Positions 44,508 to 53,847 are shown, numbered from the stretch's first letter. The stretch is DNA of 64,000 nucleotides from Bacteroidetes bacterium 37-13 (GCA_001897535.1 MKTC01000006.1:1-64000); one strand, 5' to 3'. Program-made: numbers and translations. Notes: generated from the sequence alone by a model not told the origin.

Positions 44508-45479
44508 TTACCAGCCCAGAATCCAAGCAAAAACTAATGGTGCCACAATTGTTGCATCACTTTCAATCACAAACTTTGGCGTATCAATATCTAATTTTCC
44601 CCAAGTAATTTTTTCGTTTGGAACGGCACCGGAATAAGAACCGTAAGAAGTAGTAGAATCAGAAATTTGGCAGAAATAGCTCCAGAAAGGAACATCGTGC
44701 CATTCTAAATCTTGATACATCATCGGCACAACACAAATTGGAAAATCTCCAGCAATACCACCACCAATTTGGAAAAAGCCAACGCCTTTTCCTCCGCTAT
44801 TTTGGCGATACCACTCGGTGAGCGAAATCATATACTCAATTCCACCGCGAACGGTTGTTGGTTTAAATTCACCTTTAATGCAGTATGAAGCAAAAATATT
44901 TCCCATCGTGCTGTCTTCCCAACCCGGAACCACAATTGGAATATTTTTTTCTGCGGCAGCTAACATCCAACTGTTTTTTGGATCAATTTCGTAGTATTGT
45001 TCTAACACACCGCTCAAAAGTAGTTTGTACATAAATTCATGCGGAAAATAGCGCTCACCTTTATCGTTAGCTTCTTTCCATAAAGTATAAATGTGTTTTT
45101 GTAACCTACGAAAAGCTTCTTCTTCAGGAATACAAGTATCTGTAACGCGGTTGTAGTGGTTTTCTAATAAATCCCATTCTTCTTTTGGGCTTAAATCGCG
45201 GTAATTCGGCACTCTTTTATAGTGCGAATGTGCAACAAGGTTCATTAAATCTTCTTCAAGGTTAGCTCCGGTACAAGAAATAATATCAATTTTTCCTTGT
45301 CTAATCATTTCAGCAAGCGAAATGCCAAGCTCTGCCGTGCTCATGGCTCCGGCAAGTGTTACCATCATTTTTCCGCCTTCGGCAATGTGTGTTTCGTATC
45401 CTTTGGCAGCGTCCATCATTGCAGCTGCGTTAAAATGCAGATAGTGTTTCTGCATAAAATCCCTAATGGGTGTACTCAT
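44508..45479 (-). CDS. Deoxyhypusine synthase-like protein lacking the catalytic lysine
   Basis: A 323-residue homologue of deoxyhypusine synthase. Family segments include VTLAGAMSTAELGISLAEMI, CTGANLEEDLM, VPGWEDSTMGNI and WGKLDIDTPKFVIESDATIV (in part). In eukaryotic and archaeal enzymes a Lys in GGGVVKHH forms the covalent spermidine imine. Here the loop is GGGIAGDF (239-246), so that Lys is Gly244. Bacteria lack eIF5A, and bacterial relatives have unknown or polyamine-related roles. The NAD site seems kept. It is first in line upstream of the heptose genes, 18 bases from gmhA. Confidence 0.85.
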   Translation of the reverse strand: MSTPIRDFMQKHYLHFNAAAMMDAAKGYETHIAEGGKMMVTLAGAMSTAELGISLAEMIRQGKIDIISCTGANLEEDLMNLVAHSHYKRVPNYRDLSPKEEWDLLENHYNRVTDTCIPEEEAFRRLQKHIYTLWKEANDKGERYFPHEFMYKLLLSGVLEQYYEIDPKNSWMLAAAEKNIPIVVPGWEDSTMGNIFASYCIKGEFKPTTVRGGIEYMISLTEWYRQNSGGKGVGFFQIGGGIAGDFPICVVPMMYQDLEWHDVPFWSYFCQISDSTTSYGSYSGAVPNEKITWGKLDIDTPKFVIESDATIVAPLVFAWILGW

Positions 45480-45790
45480 GGCAAATTCCTTCTTTTATTA
45501 TTTTTGAAATAAGCCACGAAAATAAAAATAAGTTAGTGTTCTTTTGAAATAGTATTTTCTTTAGCAAAAACACATTACAAAAACACTTCACTTAAATAGA
45601 AATCTATCCGATTTGTTAAAATTTTATCCCCCTTTTCAGGATTAAAATGTGGAAAACGAGAAATCCTTGAACTATCAGAAAACACTTATTATTTAATACG
45701 AAAACCTACTTTTCTGAAACGTTTGTTTTTCAACAAAACAAACTCGAAAATTTTTAAAATGAGTTTAATGTTCAACTTTGCATTCACAAA
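45480..45790. other. 311-bp divergent intergenic region
   Basis: AT-rich DNA between the divergent deoxyhypusine-synthase-like gene and a T9SS protein. It should contain both promoters: a TATTTTCG box toward the left gene and CAACTTTGC (45773-45781) toward the right. I see no RNA gene or repeat. Confidence 0.5.
45773..45781 (+). promoter_or_regulatory. Possible -7 box of the T9SS protein at 45791
   Basis: CAACTTTGC, nine bases before ATG 45791. It is a variant of the TAnnTTTGC box seen elsewhere in the window. Confidence 0.35.
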
Positions 45791-48700
45791 ATGGAAAAAT
45801 ATATGGTAAAAAAAATTACGACCTTATTGTTATCGAGTTTTGCCTTTATAGCAGTAAACGCACAAACAACAATTACAAACGGCAATATGGAATTATGGGA
45901 TAATCCCGGCAATTCTAGTGCAGAACCCTCCAACTGGAATTCCGGTAAAACTGCCGGAGGATTTTGGGGTGGCTCCGTTCCACAAACCTGCTGGCGCGAT
46001 ACCAGTTCATTAAAAGGCGGCAGCTTTTGTGCTAAATTGGTTTCTGGTGAAGTAATGGGCAATGTAGCAAATGGTGCATTAACCACAGGAAGATTGATGG
46101 CAAAAACAACAACTAAAGCAGAAGGATATATAGAAACCGTAACTTCCGATCCTAATTTCAGAATGGATTTTGTAGGAAAACCTGATAGCTTTGTTTTTTG
46201 GTATCGTTTTTCTCCAAAAGGTTCTGATTACCCAAGAGTAGAAGCCAGATTACATATTAACACTTGCCAAGCACCGGAAATTCCGGTAGGTGGCAATCAC
46301 TCATTGGATACAAACAACATTGTGGCTCGTGCCCTTTGGACAGGAACAAACACCACCGTTTCGGGTTGGACACGTGTTTCTGTACCTTTTGTTTACAGAA
46401 ATTCAACTACACCACAATACATTTTAATTACTTCAACTTCGAGTGGCGATCCAACCGGTGGCACTAAGAATAGTACTGTTTGGTTAGATGAATATGAAGT
46501 AATATACAAACCTATCTTAGCACTTTCGGGCAATAAAAATTATGGTACATTTTATGTTTCAGCCAATAGCGGTGCAACTATAAATGTTCCGTTTACTGCA
46601 ACTGGAACTTTATATTCTACCAATACATTTACTGCGCAGTTAAGCAATGCAACAGGAAGTTTTGCAACGCCAACTACTTTAGGAACTTTAGCAGGCGCAA
46701 CAGCGGGAACAATAAACGGTACAATAGCTGCCGGAACTGCTGCCGGAAGCGGATATAAAGTTCGTGTTGTTTCTAACAACCTTGCTGCTATTTCTGATAC
46801 AGGAACAGCAACCGTTGTTTTGGTTAGCACATCAGTAGCGCCAAGTGCAGCACAAACCATTGCCGTGAACACCAATGGAACATCGCTTACAGTAACAGAA
46901 ACAGCAGGTAGTTCTTCGCGCGAATGGAAATTTGCAACCACTTCTGGTGGTTCTTATGCTTCTTTCTCAACTGTGCAAACAGGCACGAACTACACACCAA
47001 ATTTTGCCACAACAGGTACATATTATATAGTATGCGAAACAACTTATCCTGGAGGAACTGTGGTTCGCAGCAACGAAGTACAAGTAAATGTAGTTGGCAA
47101 TAGCATTGCTCCGGCTTCACCACAAAGTTTATTAGTAAATGCTAGCGGAACACAACTTACGGTTACAGAATCTACCGCTGCCACTTCTCGTGTTTGGAAA
47201 TACACCACCACTTCAGGAAGTAATTACCAAGCATTTGCGCCAAACCAAACCGATACAACTTACACGCCACAGTTTGCTAGTGCTGGTGTTTACTATGTGG
47301 TTTGCCAAAGCACCATTAGTGGTGTAACAGTTACCAGCAACGAAGTTCAAATTTCAGTAAACAGTGTAACACTTGCTATTACTAATGTTTCAGGTTTCCC
47401 TATTGAGTTTAGCCCGAATGCTCCCGACAAAAATGTAACAGTTACATTTACTGTGAGTGGCGGTACTTTTAGCTCAGGAAATGTGTTTACTGCACAGCTA
47501 AGCGATGCAAGCGGCTCTTTTGCCAACCCAACAAATATTGGGAATACAAATTCTACCACAGGTGGAACAATTAATGCCGTAGTAGCACACACTACTGCGG
47601 GCGGCACACAATACAGAGTGCGCGTAATAGGTAGCAATCCTGCAGTGTTTGGAAACGATAACGGAACAGATTTAGTAATTGACCAATTTTCAAATTCTGT
47701 AGCGCCAACAGCTAAGCAAACTATTGCTTATGCTACCAATGGGAACATACTAACTGTAACTGAATCGCAAAATGCTACTACTAGAAAATGGAAAGCCGGC
47801 ACTAGCGCTTCAGGTCCGTTCTTTGCCTTCACTCCTTTGCAAAGCAATGCAACCTTTACACCAAACTTTGGGCAGCCGGGCACTTATTTTATAGTGTGTA
47901 CTTCATTTAACCAATATGGAGATTCTACAACAACTAATGCTGTAGAAGTTGAAGTTACAAACGGTTCAACACTTACAACAACCAATGTTTCAGGAAGTCC
48001 GTTCTACATTTCGTCTAAAGCAAATGCAGGCGGCACAGCTACATTCACCTCTAATATTCTTTTTGATCCGAGCAACGTGTTTAATGCAGAACTTTCTGAT
48101 GCCAGTGGAAACTTTACCAATCCAACAGTTATTGGAACTTTAAGTGGAACTACTGTTTCCCCAATCAGCATCACAATTCCTAATTCATTAGCTACAGGAA
48201 CAGGATACAAAGTTCGCGTAACTTCTTCTTCTCCGGCTGTAACCGGAACAGAAAGCAGTGCATTTTCAATTTTCACATTTGAAGTAACTGTTGCACCAAA
48301 CGATACTCAAAATGCCATTGTGAATGTTGCAGCAAACACACTTACTGCAAGTGAAACACATCCAAATGCTACACGCCAATGGTTAGTTTCTTTTGTGAGC
48401 GGAAGTTTCTACAATGCTTTTAATCCGGCAGAAACAGGAACGACCATCAATCCGGTCTTTTTGGGCGCAGGTACAGCTTATGTTATTTGCCAATCGGTGA
48501 ATGCAAGCAACGATACCGCACAATCTGCTGAAGTGGTTTACCTTATTACAGAAGGAACAGGGATTAAAGATGCAGACAAGGTGAACATGAAAGCATGGTT
48601 TACAGAAAGCAGTTTGAATATTGATTGGAATGGAAAAGTAAACGCTACTTTGCATTTATACAATACTGCCGGCATAGAAGTAATTGAACCAAGTGTGTTG

Positions 48701-48805
48701 AATATTGGCAAAAACACTATTGGTACAGCTAATTTACCAAGTGGAATTTATCTATTGCAAGTTGAATCTAACGGTATAACTAAGCAAGCGAAATTGCGCA
48801 AGTAA
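45791..48805 (+). CDS. Large T9SS type A cargo protein with Ig-like repeats
   Basis: A 1004-residue protein with signal peptide (MEKYMVKKITTLLLSSFAFI, cut near NAQ). Residues about 25-230 look like a carbohydrate-binding or PCMD-type jelly roll (NGNMELWDNPGNSSAEPSNW). Then two alternating beta modules repeat several times: one with PFTATGT or VSGGTFSSGNVFTAQLSDAS strands, the other with SVAPSAAQTIAV-like beginnings and TGTYYIVCETTYPGG-type ends. The C-terminal 75 residues are a type A sorting domain (MKAWFTESSLNIDWNGKV, LPSGIYLLQVESNGI). Surface or secreted; the ligand is not known. Confidence 0.87.
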   Translation: MEKYMVKKITTLLLSSFAFIAVNAQTTITNGNMELWDNPGNSSAEPSNWNSGKTAGGFWGGSVPQTCWRDTSSLKGGSFCAKLVSGEVMGNVANGALTTGRLMAKTTTKAEGYIETVTSDPNFRMDFVGKPDSFVFWYRFSPKGSDYPRVEARLHINTCQAPEIPVGGNHSLDTNNIVARALWTGTNTTVSGWTRVSVPFVYRNSTTPQYILITSTSSGDPTGGTKNSTVWLDEYEVIYKPILALSGNKNYGTFYVSANSGATINVPFTATGTLYSTNTFTAQLSNATGSFATPTTLGTLAGATAGTINGTIAAGTAAGSGYKVRVVSNNLAAISDTGTATVVLVSTSVAPSAAQTIAVNTNGTSLTVTETAGSSSREWKFATTSGGSYASFSTVQTGTNYTPNFATTGTYYIVCETTYPGGTVVRSNEVQVNVVGNSIAPASPQSLLVNASGTQLTVTESTAATSRVWKYTTTSGSNYQAFAPNQTDTTYTPQFASAGVYYVVCQSTISGVTVTSNEVQISVNSVTLAITNVSGFPIEFSPNAPDKNVTVTFTVSGGTFSSGNVFTAQLSDASGSFANPTNIGNTNSTTGGTINAVVAHTTAGGTQYRVRVIGSNPAVFGNDNGTDLVIDQFSNSVAPTAKQTIAYATNGNILTVTESQNATTRKWKAGTSASGPFFAFTPLQSNATFTPNFGQPGTYFIVCTSFNQYGDSTTTNAVEVEVTNGSTLTTTNVSGSPFYISSKANAGGTATFTSNILFDPSNVFNAELSDASGNFTNPTVIGTLSGTTVSPISITIPNSLATGTGYKVRVTSSSPAVTGTESSAFSIFTFEVTVAPNDTQNAIVNVAANTLTASETHPNATRQWLVSFVSGSFYNAFNPAETGTTINPVFLGAGTAYVICQSVNASNDTAQSAEVVYLITEGTGIKDADKVNMKAWFTESSLNIDWNGKVNATLHLYNTAGIEVIEPSVLNIGKNTIGTANLPSGIYLLQVESNGITKQAKLRK

Positions 48806-48822
48806 ATAGTAAATTAACCTCT

Positions 48823-48861
48823 AAAAAAGGCAGAGCAATATCTATTGTTTCTGCCTTTTTT
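48823..48861 (+). terminator. Terminator after the T9SS protein
   Basis: AAAAAAGGCAGA (48823-48834) pairs with TCTGCCTTTTTT (48850-48861). An inner GCAATA/TATTGT pair extends the stem. A T-run completes a classical intrinsic terminator, separating this gene from the restriction locus. Confidence 0.85.
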
Positions 48862-48949
48862 ATTATATGTGTTTTTAGTAAGAAAAAGATTACTTTGCCT
48901 ACGCACCGACAATAATTCGTATTTTGCAATAATGTATTTGAATGAATAA

Positions 48950-51361
48950 ATGATAGATAAAAAGACACTTTCTGAACGTGATATATGCACCAAGTTTATT
49001 ACTCCTGCGGTTGAAAAATCGGGTTGGAATACGCTGACACAACTATTGGAGGAAGTATCGTTCACGGACGGAAAAATATATGTTAGAGGTAAACTGACAG
49101 CGAGAGGAAATCAAAAACGTGCTGACTATATTCTATATTACAAACCGAATATTCCAATTGCAATTATTGAAGCTAAAGACAACAAACATTCAGTAAGAGC
49201 AGGAATTCAACAGGCTTTGGATTATGCTCAAATTCTTGACATTCCTTGTGTTTTCAGTAGCAACGGTGACGGCTTTTTATTTCACGACCGTACCGCAACA
49301 GACGGAAATATAGAAACTGAAATTGGCTTAGACGACTTCCCTACTCCGCAACAACTTTGGGAGAAATACAAAAAGTATAAAGGCATCACGACTGAATCGG
49401 CTGAAAAAATTGCTTCGCAAGACTATTATTTTGACGGTACAAACCGCAAACCAAGATACTACCAACAAATTGCCGTAAACAGAACTGTTGAAGCTATTGC
49501 CAACGGACAAGACAGAATACTGCTTGTAATGGCAACTGGAACTGGTAAGACATACACTGCTTTTCAAATTATTCACAGACTTTGGAAAAGCGGAGCAAAA
49601 AAACGGATTCTGTTTTTAGCCGACCGAAACGCTTTAATTGACCAAACTCGCAGAGGCGATTTCAAACATTTTAAAGATAAAATGACGGTGGTAAAACACC
49701 GACAAATTGATAAGAGCTATGAAATTTATTTGGCTTTGTATCAAGGTTTATCAGGTTCTGACGAAGATACGAATGTGTACAAACAGTTTTCACCTGACTT
49801 CTTTGATTTGATTGTAATTGACGAGTGCCACAGAGGAAGTGCCAAAGAAGACAGCAGTTGGAGAGAAATTTTATCCTATTTTAAAAATGCTACGCATATT
49901 GGTTTAACAGCCACTCCAAAAGAAACTAAAGAAACAAGCAACACCGAATATTTTGGTGACCCAGTTTATACCTATTCATTGAAACAAGGTATTGACGATG
50001 GTTTTCTTGCTCCTTATCGTGTGGTGAGAATTGGTTTGAACGTAGATGCCGAAGGCTGGCGACCAGAACAAGGCAAAACCGACAAAGACGGCAATCCTGT
50101 TGAAGATAGAATATACAACCGCAAAGACTTTGATCGCAATTTGGTAATTGAGGAACGGACAGAATTGGTTGCCAAAAAATTGACAGAGTTTTTAAAAGGT
50201 TACGACCGCTTCGCCAAAACGATTGTTTTTTGTGTGGACATTGACCACGCTGAACGAATGAGAACGGCATTAGCCAAACAAAATGCTGATTTAGTTGCCG
50301 AGAATTACAAATACGTAATGCAAATAACTGGCGATAATGACGAAGGCAAACGTGAATTAGACAACTTCATTAATCCCGAAGAAAAATATCCAGTCATTGC
50401 CACTACTTCTGAATTGATGACTACTGGTGTAGATGCACAAACTTGTAAAGTAATTGTATTGGATGCCAATATCAATTCAATGACCAAGTTCAAACAAATT
50501 ATTGGACGTGGAACCCGAATCAATGAGGAATACGGCAAAATGTATTTCACCATTCTTGATTTTAGAAACGCAACTGATTTGTTTGCTGATAAAGATTTTG
50601 ACGGTGACCCAATTCGTGTAAAACCAGTTTCGCAAGACGAAGATTTGTCATTGGTTGTAATAGAGGAAGAAGAAAACACCGTAAGCGTTTTAGATGAAAT
50701 CACAGGAGAAGAAATCAAATTTGAAAAGGCAACTATCCGCTATCCTGATGGTTCAAAATTGGGTGACAATTGGGTAGCCAAAGAGCCAAACCAACAAAGA
50801 GAAAAGGTTTATGTAAACGGTGTAGACGTTTCTGTTTTGGTGAGCCGTGAAATGTATTTTGACCAGCACGGAAAACCAATCACCACCAGTTTAAAAGACC
50901 ACACCAAAGAAATTATCCAAGAGCAATTTGCTTCCTTAGATGATTTTCTAAACAAGTGGAAAGGTTCTGACCGCAAAGAAGCCATCATTGCAGAATTGAT
51001 TGAACAGGGTGTAATGGTGGAAGCATTGTATGAAGCAGTTGACAAGCAAGTGGATTTGTTTGATTTAATTTGCCACGTTGCTTATGACCAATCACCAATG
51101 ACACGAAAAGAACGGGCAAACAACGTGAAGAAACGCAACTACTTTACCAAGTATGGCGAGCAAGCCCGAAAAGTATTGGAAGCCTTGTTAGACAAATATG
51201 CTGATGAAGGCATTACCAATATTGAAAGCATTGAAGTATTGAGAGTAAATCCCTTTGATGAATTTGGTTCACCACTTGAAATCATCAACGAGTTTGGCAG
51301 TAAAGAAAAATATTTGCAAGCCGTAAAAGAATTAGAAATTGAATTATACAAAACAGCATAA
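48950..51361 (+). CDS. hsdR: Type I restriction enzyme R subunit
   Basis: An 803-residue protein, the motor and nuclease of a type I restriction complex. The HSDR_N nuclease motif has Asp59 (KRADYILYYK), Glu74 and Lys76 (AIIEAKDNKH). The SF2 motor follows with Walker A MATGTGKT (about 196-203), DECHRG (about 290), GLTATPKET and IIGRGTRINEEYG. The C-terminal part is like EcoEI_R_C. Size and layout point to the EcoEI-like family (type IB) rather than EcoKI. The TAA stop shares its last A with the ATG of a transposase gene (TAATG). TATTTTGC lies upstream of the start. Confidence 0.95.
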   Translation: MIDKKTLSERDICTKFITPAVEKSGWNTLTQLLEEVSFTDGKIYVRGKLTARGNQKRADYILYYKPNIPIAIIEAKDNKHSVRAGIQQALDYAQILDIPCVFSSNGDGFLFHDRTATDGNIETEIGLDDFPTPQQLWEKYKKYKGITTESAEKIASQDYYFDGTNRKPRYYQQIAVNRTVEAIANGQDRILLVMATGTGKTYTAFQIIHRLWKSGAKKRILFLADRNALIDQTRRGDFKHFKDKMTVVKHRQIDKSYEIYLALYQGLSGSDEDTNVYKQFSPDFFDLIVIDECHRGSAKEDSSWREILSYFKNATHIGLTATPKETKETSNTEYFGDPVYTYSLKQGIDDGFLAPYRVVRIGLNVDAEGWRPEQGKTDKDGNPVEDRIYNRKDFDRNLVIEERTELVAKKLTEFLKGYDRFAKTIVFCVDIDHAERMRTALAKQNADLVAENYKYVMQITGDNDEGKRELDNFINPEEKYPVIATTSELMTTGVDAQTCKVIVLDANINSMTKFKQIIGRGTRINEEYGKMYFTILDFRNATDLFADKDFDGDPIRVKPVSQDEDLSLVVIEEEENTVSVLDEITGEEIKFEKATIRYPDGSKLGDNWVAKEPNQQREKVYVNGVDVSVLVSREMYFDQHGKPITTSLKDHTKEIIQEQFASLDDFLNKWKGSDRKEAIIAELIEQGVMVEALYEAVDKQVDLFDLICHVAYDQSPMTRKERANNVKKRNYFTKYGEQARKVLEALLDKYADEGITNIESIEVLRVNPFDEFGSPLEIINEFGSKEKYLQAVKELEIELYKTA

Positions 51362-51822
51362 TGGCAGGAACTTTTTCTCAAATCTATATTCAGGTAGTGT
51401 TTGCTGTTAAAAACAGAGATTGTCTAATTTTATCAAGCTGGGAAGAAGAATTGTATAAATATATTTCAGGTATAATTAGAAATAAGGAACAGAAACTTTT
51501 GGCAATAAACGGAATGCCAGATCATATTCATTTTTTAATTGGAATGAAACCCAGTTGTTGTCTTTCAGACTTAGTTAGGGAAATTAAGAAATCATCAAAT
51601 GAGTTTATCAATGAAAAGAAGTTCTCCAAATTCAAATTTCAATGGCAGGAAGGGTATGGTGCTTTTTCATATAGTCATTCTGCTTTAAACAATGTTATTC
51701 TATATATCAACAATCAAAAGCAACACCATAAAAAGCAAACTTTTAGAGAAGAATACAAGGATTTTTTAACCAAATTTCAAATTGAACATAAAGATGAATA
51801 TTTATTTGAATGGATTGAATAG
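51361..51822 (+). CDS. Y1/HUH transposase, RAYT-like (copy 1)
   Basis: A 153-residue IS200-like (Y1_Tnp) protein. The HUH motif is His55-Ile-His57 (GMPDHIHFLI), and the nucleophile is Tyr115 in NVILYINNQKQHHKKQTF. The length and the QHHKKQTFREEY end fit RAYTs, which act on REP hairpins, rather than mobile IS200. The start ATG overlaps the hsdR stop by one base, so translation is likely coupled. Three short hairpins follow within 120 bases. No transposon ends are seen, so this looks like a resident operon gene. Confidence 0.9.
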   Translation: MAGTFSQIYIQVVFAVKNRDCLILSSWEEELYKYISGIIRNKEQKLLAINGMPDHIHFLIGMKPSCCLSDLVREIKKSSNEFINEKKFSKFKFQWQEGYGAFSYSHSALNNVILYINNQKQHHKKQTFREEYKDFLTKFQIEHKDEYLFEWIE

Positions 51823-51825
51823 CCC

Positions 51826-51840
51826 GACCCTAAAAGGGTC
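51826..51840. repeat. REP-like hairpin 1a
   Basis: GACCCT (51826-51831) pairs with AGGGTC (51835-51840), loop AAA. It begins four bases after the RAYT stop and shares the GACCC/GGGTC core with hairpin 1b. Confidence 0.6.
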
Positions 51841-51875
51841 AAATATTTATAGCGAAAACGATTGCATATACCGTA

Positions 51876-51892
51876 CGACCCCTTCGGGGTCG
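51876..51892. repeat. REP-like hairpin 1b
   Basis: CGACCCC (51876-51882) pairs perfectly with GGGGTCG (51886-51892) around a TTC loop; the strongest of the three hairpins between copy 1 and hsdM. Confidence 0.7.
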
Positions 51893-51924
51893 CACCAATT
51901 AAATAAACAAATTCTATAAACATC

Positions 51925-51941
51925 CAATCCCTTCAGGATTG
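51925..51941. repeat. REP-like hairpin 1c
   Basis: CAATCC (51925-51930) pairs with GGATTG (51936-51941), loop CTTCA, about 30 bases before the hsdM start. Confidence 0.5.
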
Positions 51942-51970
51942 AAATGTGAAATTAGAATAAACACAAACAA

Positions 51971-53407
51971 ATGAGCAACTTATCAGGCATAGTAAAAAGT
52001 ATTCAGAATATAATGTGGCAAGACACAGGTCTTAATGGCGATGCACAACGCATTGAACAATTGGGCTGGATGCTTTTTCTAAAAATATTTTCGGATAAAG
52101 ACAAGGAATTAGAATTACTGGACGAAAACTACACTTCGCCCATTCCCGACAAATTCCATTGGGTAAAAGAAAAAGGCAATTGGGCAGGTGATGATGAAGG
52201 AATGACGGGTGATGAATTACTGAATTTTGTTGACCGTGAATTGTTTCCTGCACTTCGCAATTTAGATTTAAGCACAGGCAACCAACGTGCAGTAATTGTC
52301 CGTGAAGTGTTTGAGGGTAACAACAACTATATGAAAAGTGGCATCAACATTCGCAAGGTGTTGAACAAGCTAAACGAAATTGATTTTAATATTGCCAAAG
52401 ACCGCCACGCTTTTGGGGAACTGTACGAAACCATTTTAAAGGAATTGCAAAGTGCTGGCAAAAGCGGTGAGTTTTATACGCCCAGAGCCATTACGCAATT
52501 TATTACGGAAATGATAAATCCTCAATTGGGTGAAAAAGTGCTTGACCCTGCTTGCGGAACAGGTGGTTATTTAACTTGTGCCATTGAACATTTAAAGAAA
52601 CAAGCCAAAAATGTAAAAGACAGAAAAAGCATTGAAGAAAACATTGCAGGTTGGGAATACAAACCGTTGCCGTATTTATTGGCAACAACCAATTTGATTT
52701 TGCACGACATTGAAATACCGAACATCAAATTTGGTGATGCCTTAGACCAACCTTTGAGCAACTTTACAGAAAAACACCGTGTAAATGTAATATTGGCAAA
52801 CCCACCATTTGGTGGCATTGTAGCCAATAACAACGAAACAAATTTTCCGCAAACCTACCGTACAAAAGAAAGTGCCGACTTGTTTTTAATCCTGATGATT
52901 CATTTGCTAAAGCAAGACGGACGAGCAGGCATTGTTTTGCCAGATGGCAGTTTAACAGGCGATGGCGTAAAACAACGCATACGCCAAAAATTGTTGGAAG
53001 ATTGCAACTTGCACACCATTATTCGTTTGCCTAATTCCGTTTTTCAGCCTTATGCCACGGTGGCTACCAACTTATTGTTTTTTGACAAAGGCAAACCCAC
53101 CAAAGACATTTGGTATTACGAACACCGTATGCCCGCAGATTACAAGGCATACAGCAAAACAAGACCGATACAGTTAAAAGAATTTGACCCGATTAAAAAA
53201 TGGTGGAACAAACGCAAGGAAAGTGAAGTAGCCTGGAAAGTAAACATCAAAACCATTATTGAACGTGGTTATGATTTAGATATAAAAAACCCAACTAAGC
53301 CCGAAGAAGAAAAAGAATACAATAGTGCAGAACTGATGGAAATGCTAAACGCTTCTTTTGAGAAAAGTCACAAATTGTTGAGCCAACTAAAACAGGCTGT
53401 GAAATAA
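51971..53407 (+). CDS. hsdM: Type I restriction enzyme M subunit (N6-adenine methyltransferase)
   Basis: A 478-residue protein. With HsdS it methylates adenine at the recognition site and forms the core of the restriction complex. The AdoMet motif I is LDPACGTGGYLTCA (about 191-204) and the catalytic motif IV is ILANPPFGG (about 274-282). The HsdM N-terminal helical domain (TGLNGDAQRIEQLGWMLFLK) precedes, with the gate segment FGELYETILKELQSAGKSGE (in part) before motif I. Its TAA stop overlaps the ATG of the second transposase gene by one base. Confidence 0.95.
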   Translation: MSNLSGIVKSIQNIMWQDTGLNGDAQRIEQLGWMLFLKIFSDKDKELELLDENYTSPIPDKFHWVKEKGNWAGDDEGMTGDELLNFVDRELFPALRNLDLSTGNQRAVIVREVFEGNNNYMKSGINIRKVLNKLNEIDFNIAKDRHAFGELYETILKELQSAGKSGEFYTPRAITQFITEMINPQLGEKVLDPACGTGGYLTCAIEHLKKQAKNVKDRKSIEENIAGWEYKPLPYLLATTNLILHDIEIPNIKFGDALDQPLSNFTEKHRVNVILANPPFGGIVANNNETNFPQTYRTKESADLFLILMIHLLKQDGRAGIVLPDGSLTGDGVKQRIRQKLLEDCNLHTIIRLPNSVFQPYATVATNLLFFDKGKPTKDIWYYEHRMPADYKAYSKTRPIQLKEFDPIKKWWNKRKESEVAWKVNIKTIIERGYDLDIKNPTKPEEEKEYNSAELMEMLNASFEKSHKLLSQLKQAVK

Positions 53408-53844
53408 TGCCCTTTATAAAAGTATATATTCATTTTGTTTGGAGTACCAAGAGTAGGTATCCTTATCTTGATTCAAAAAAATTGAGAACACAAGTTTGGA
53501 ATCATATAAGAGATAATGCAAAAGAGAAAGGAATTTTCATTGATTTTATCAATGGATATAATGACCATTGCCACTGTTTGGTTTCATTGGGTGTTGACCA
53601 AACCATTCAGAAAGTAATGCAGTTAATAAAAGGAGAATCTTCTTTTTGGATAAATAAAAATAATCTAACAAAAGAAAAATTTGAATGGCAAGATGAATAT
53701 TTTGCGGTTTCAGTTTCTGAATCAATGATTGATAAAGTGCGAGAATATATTAAGAATCAAGAGGAGCATCATGGAAAAAAAACATTTCAAGAGGAATATG
53801 ATGAATTTATTAGCAGATATGGATTTGAAAAATATCAAGATTGA
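53407..53844 (+). CDS. Y1/HUH transposase, RAYT-like (copy 2)
   Basis: A 145-residue IS200-like protein, clearly diverged from copy 1. The HUH motif is His54-Cys-His56 (YNDHCHCLVS), and Tyr114 in VREYIKNQEEHHGKKTFQEE is the nucleophile. It starts on the last base of the hsdM stop (TAATG), the same coupling as copy 1 with hsdR. It is followed by a hairpin set with a GGC/GCC core and a tandem array. As in copy 1, no transposon ends are found. The low identity between copies by eye argues for two independent acquisitions rather than duplication. Confidence 0.9.
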   Translation: MPFIKVYIHFVWSTKSRYPYLDSKKLRTQVWNHIRDNAKEKGIFIDFINGYNDHCHCLVSLGVDQTIQKVMQLIKGESSFWINKNNLTKEKFEWQDEYFAVSVSESMIDKVREYIKNQEEHHGKKTFQEEYDEFISRYGFEKYQD

Positions 53845-53847
53845 GAA

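Noticed and set aside
51361-53844. Two mobile IS200/IS605 insertions in the restriction operon
   Set aside because: No IS left or right ends, no tnpB, and both starts overlap the preceding stop codons; resident RAYT-like genes explain this better.
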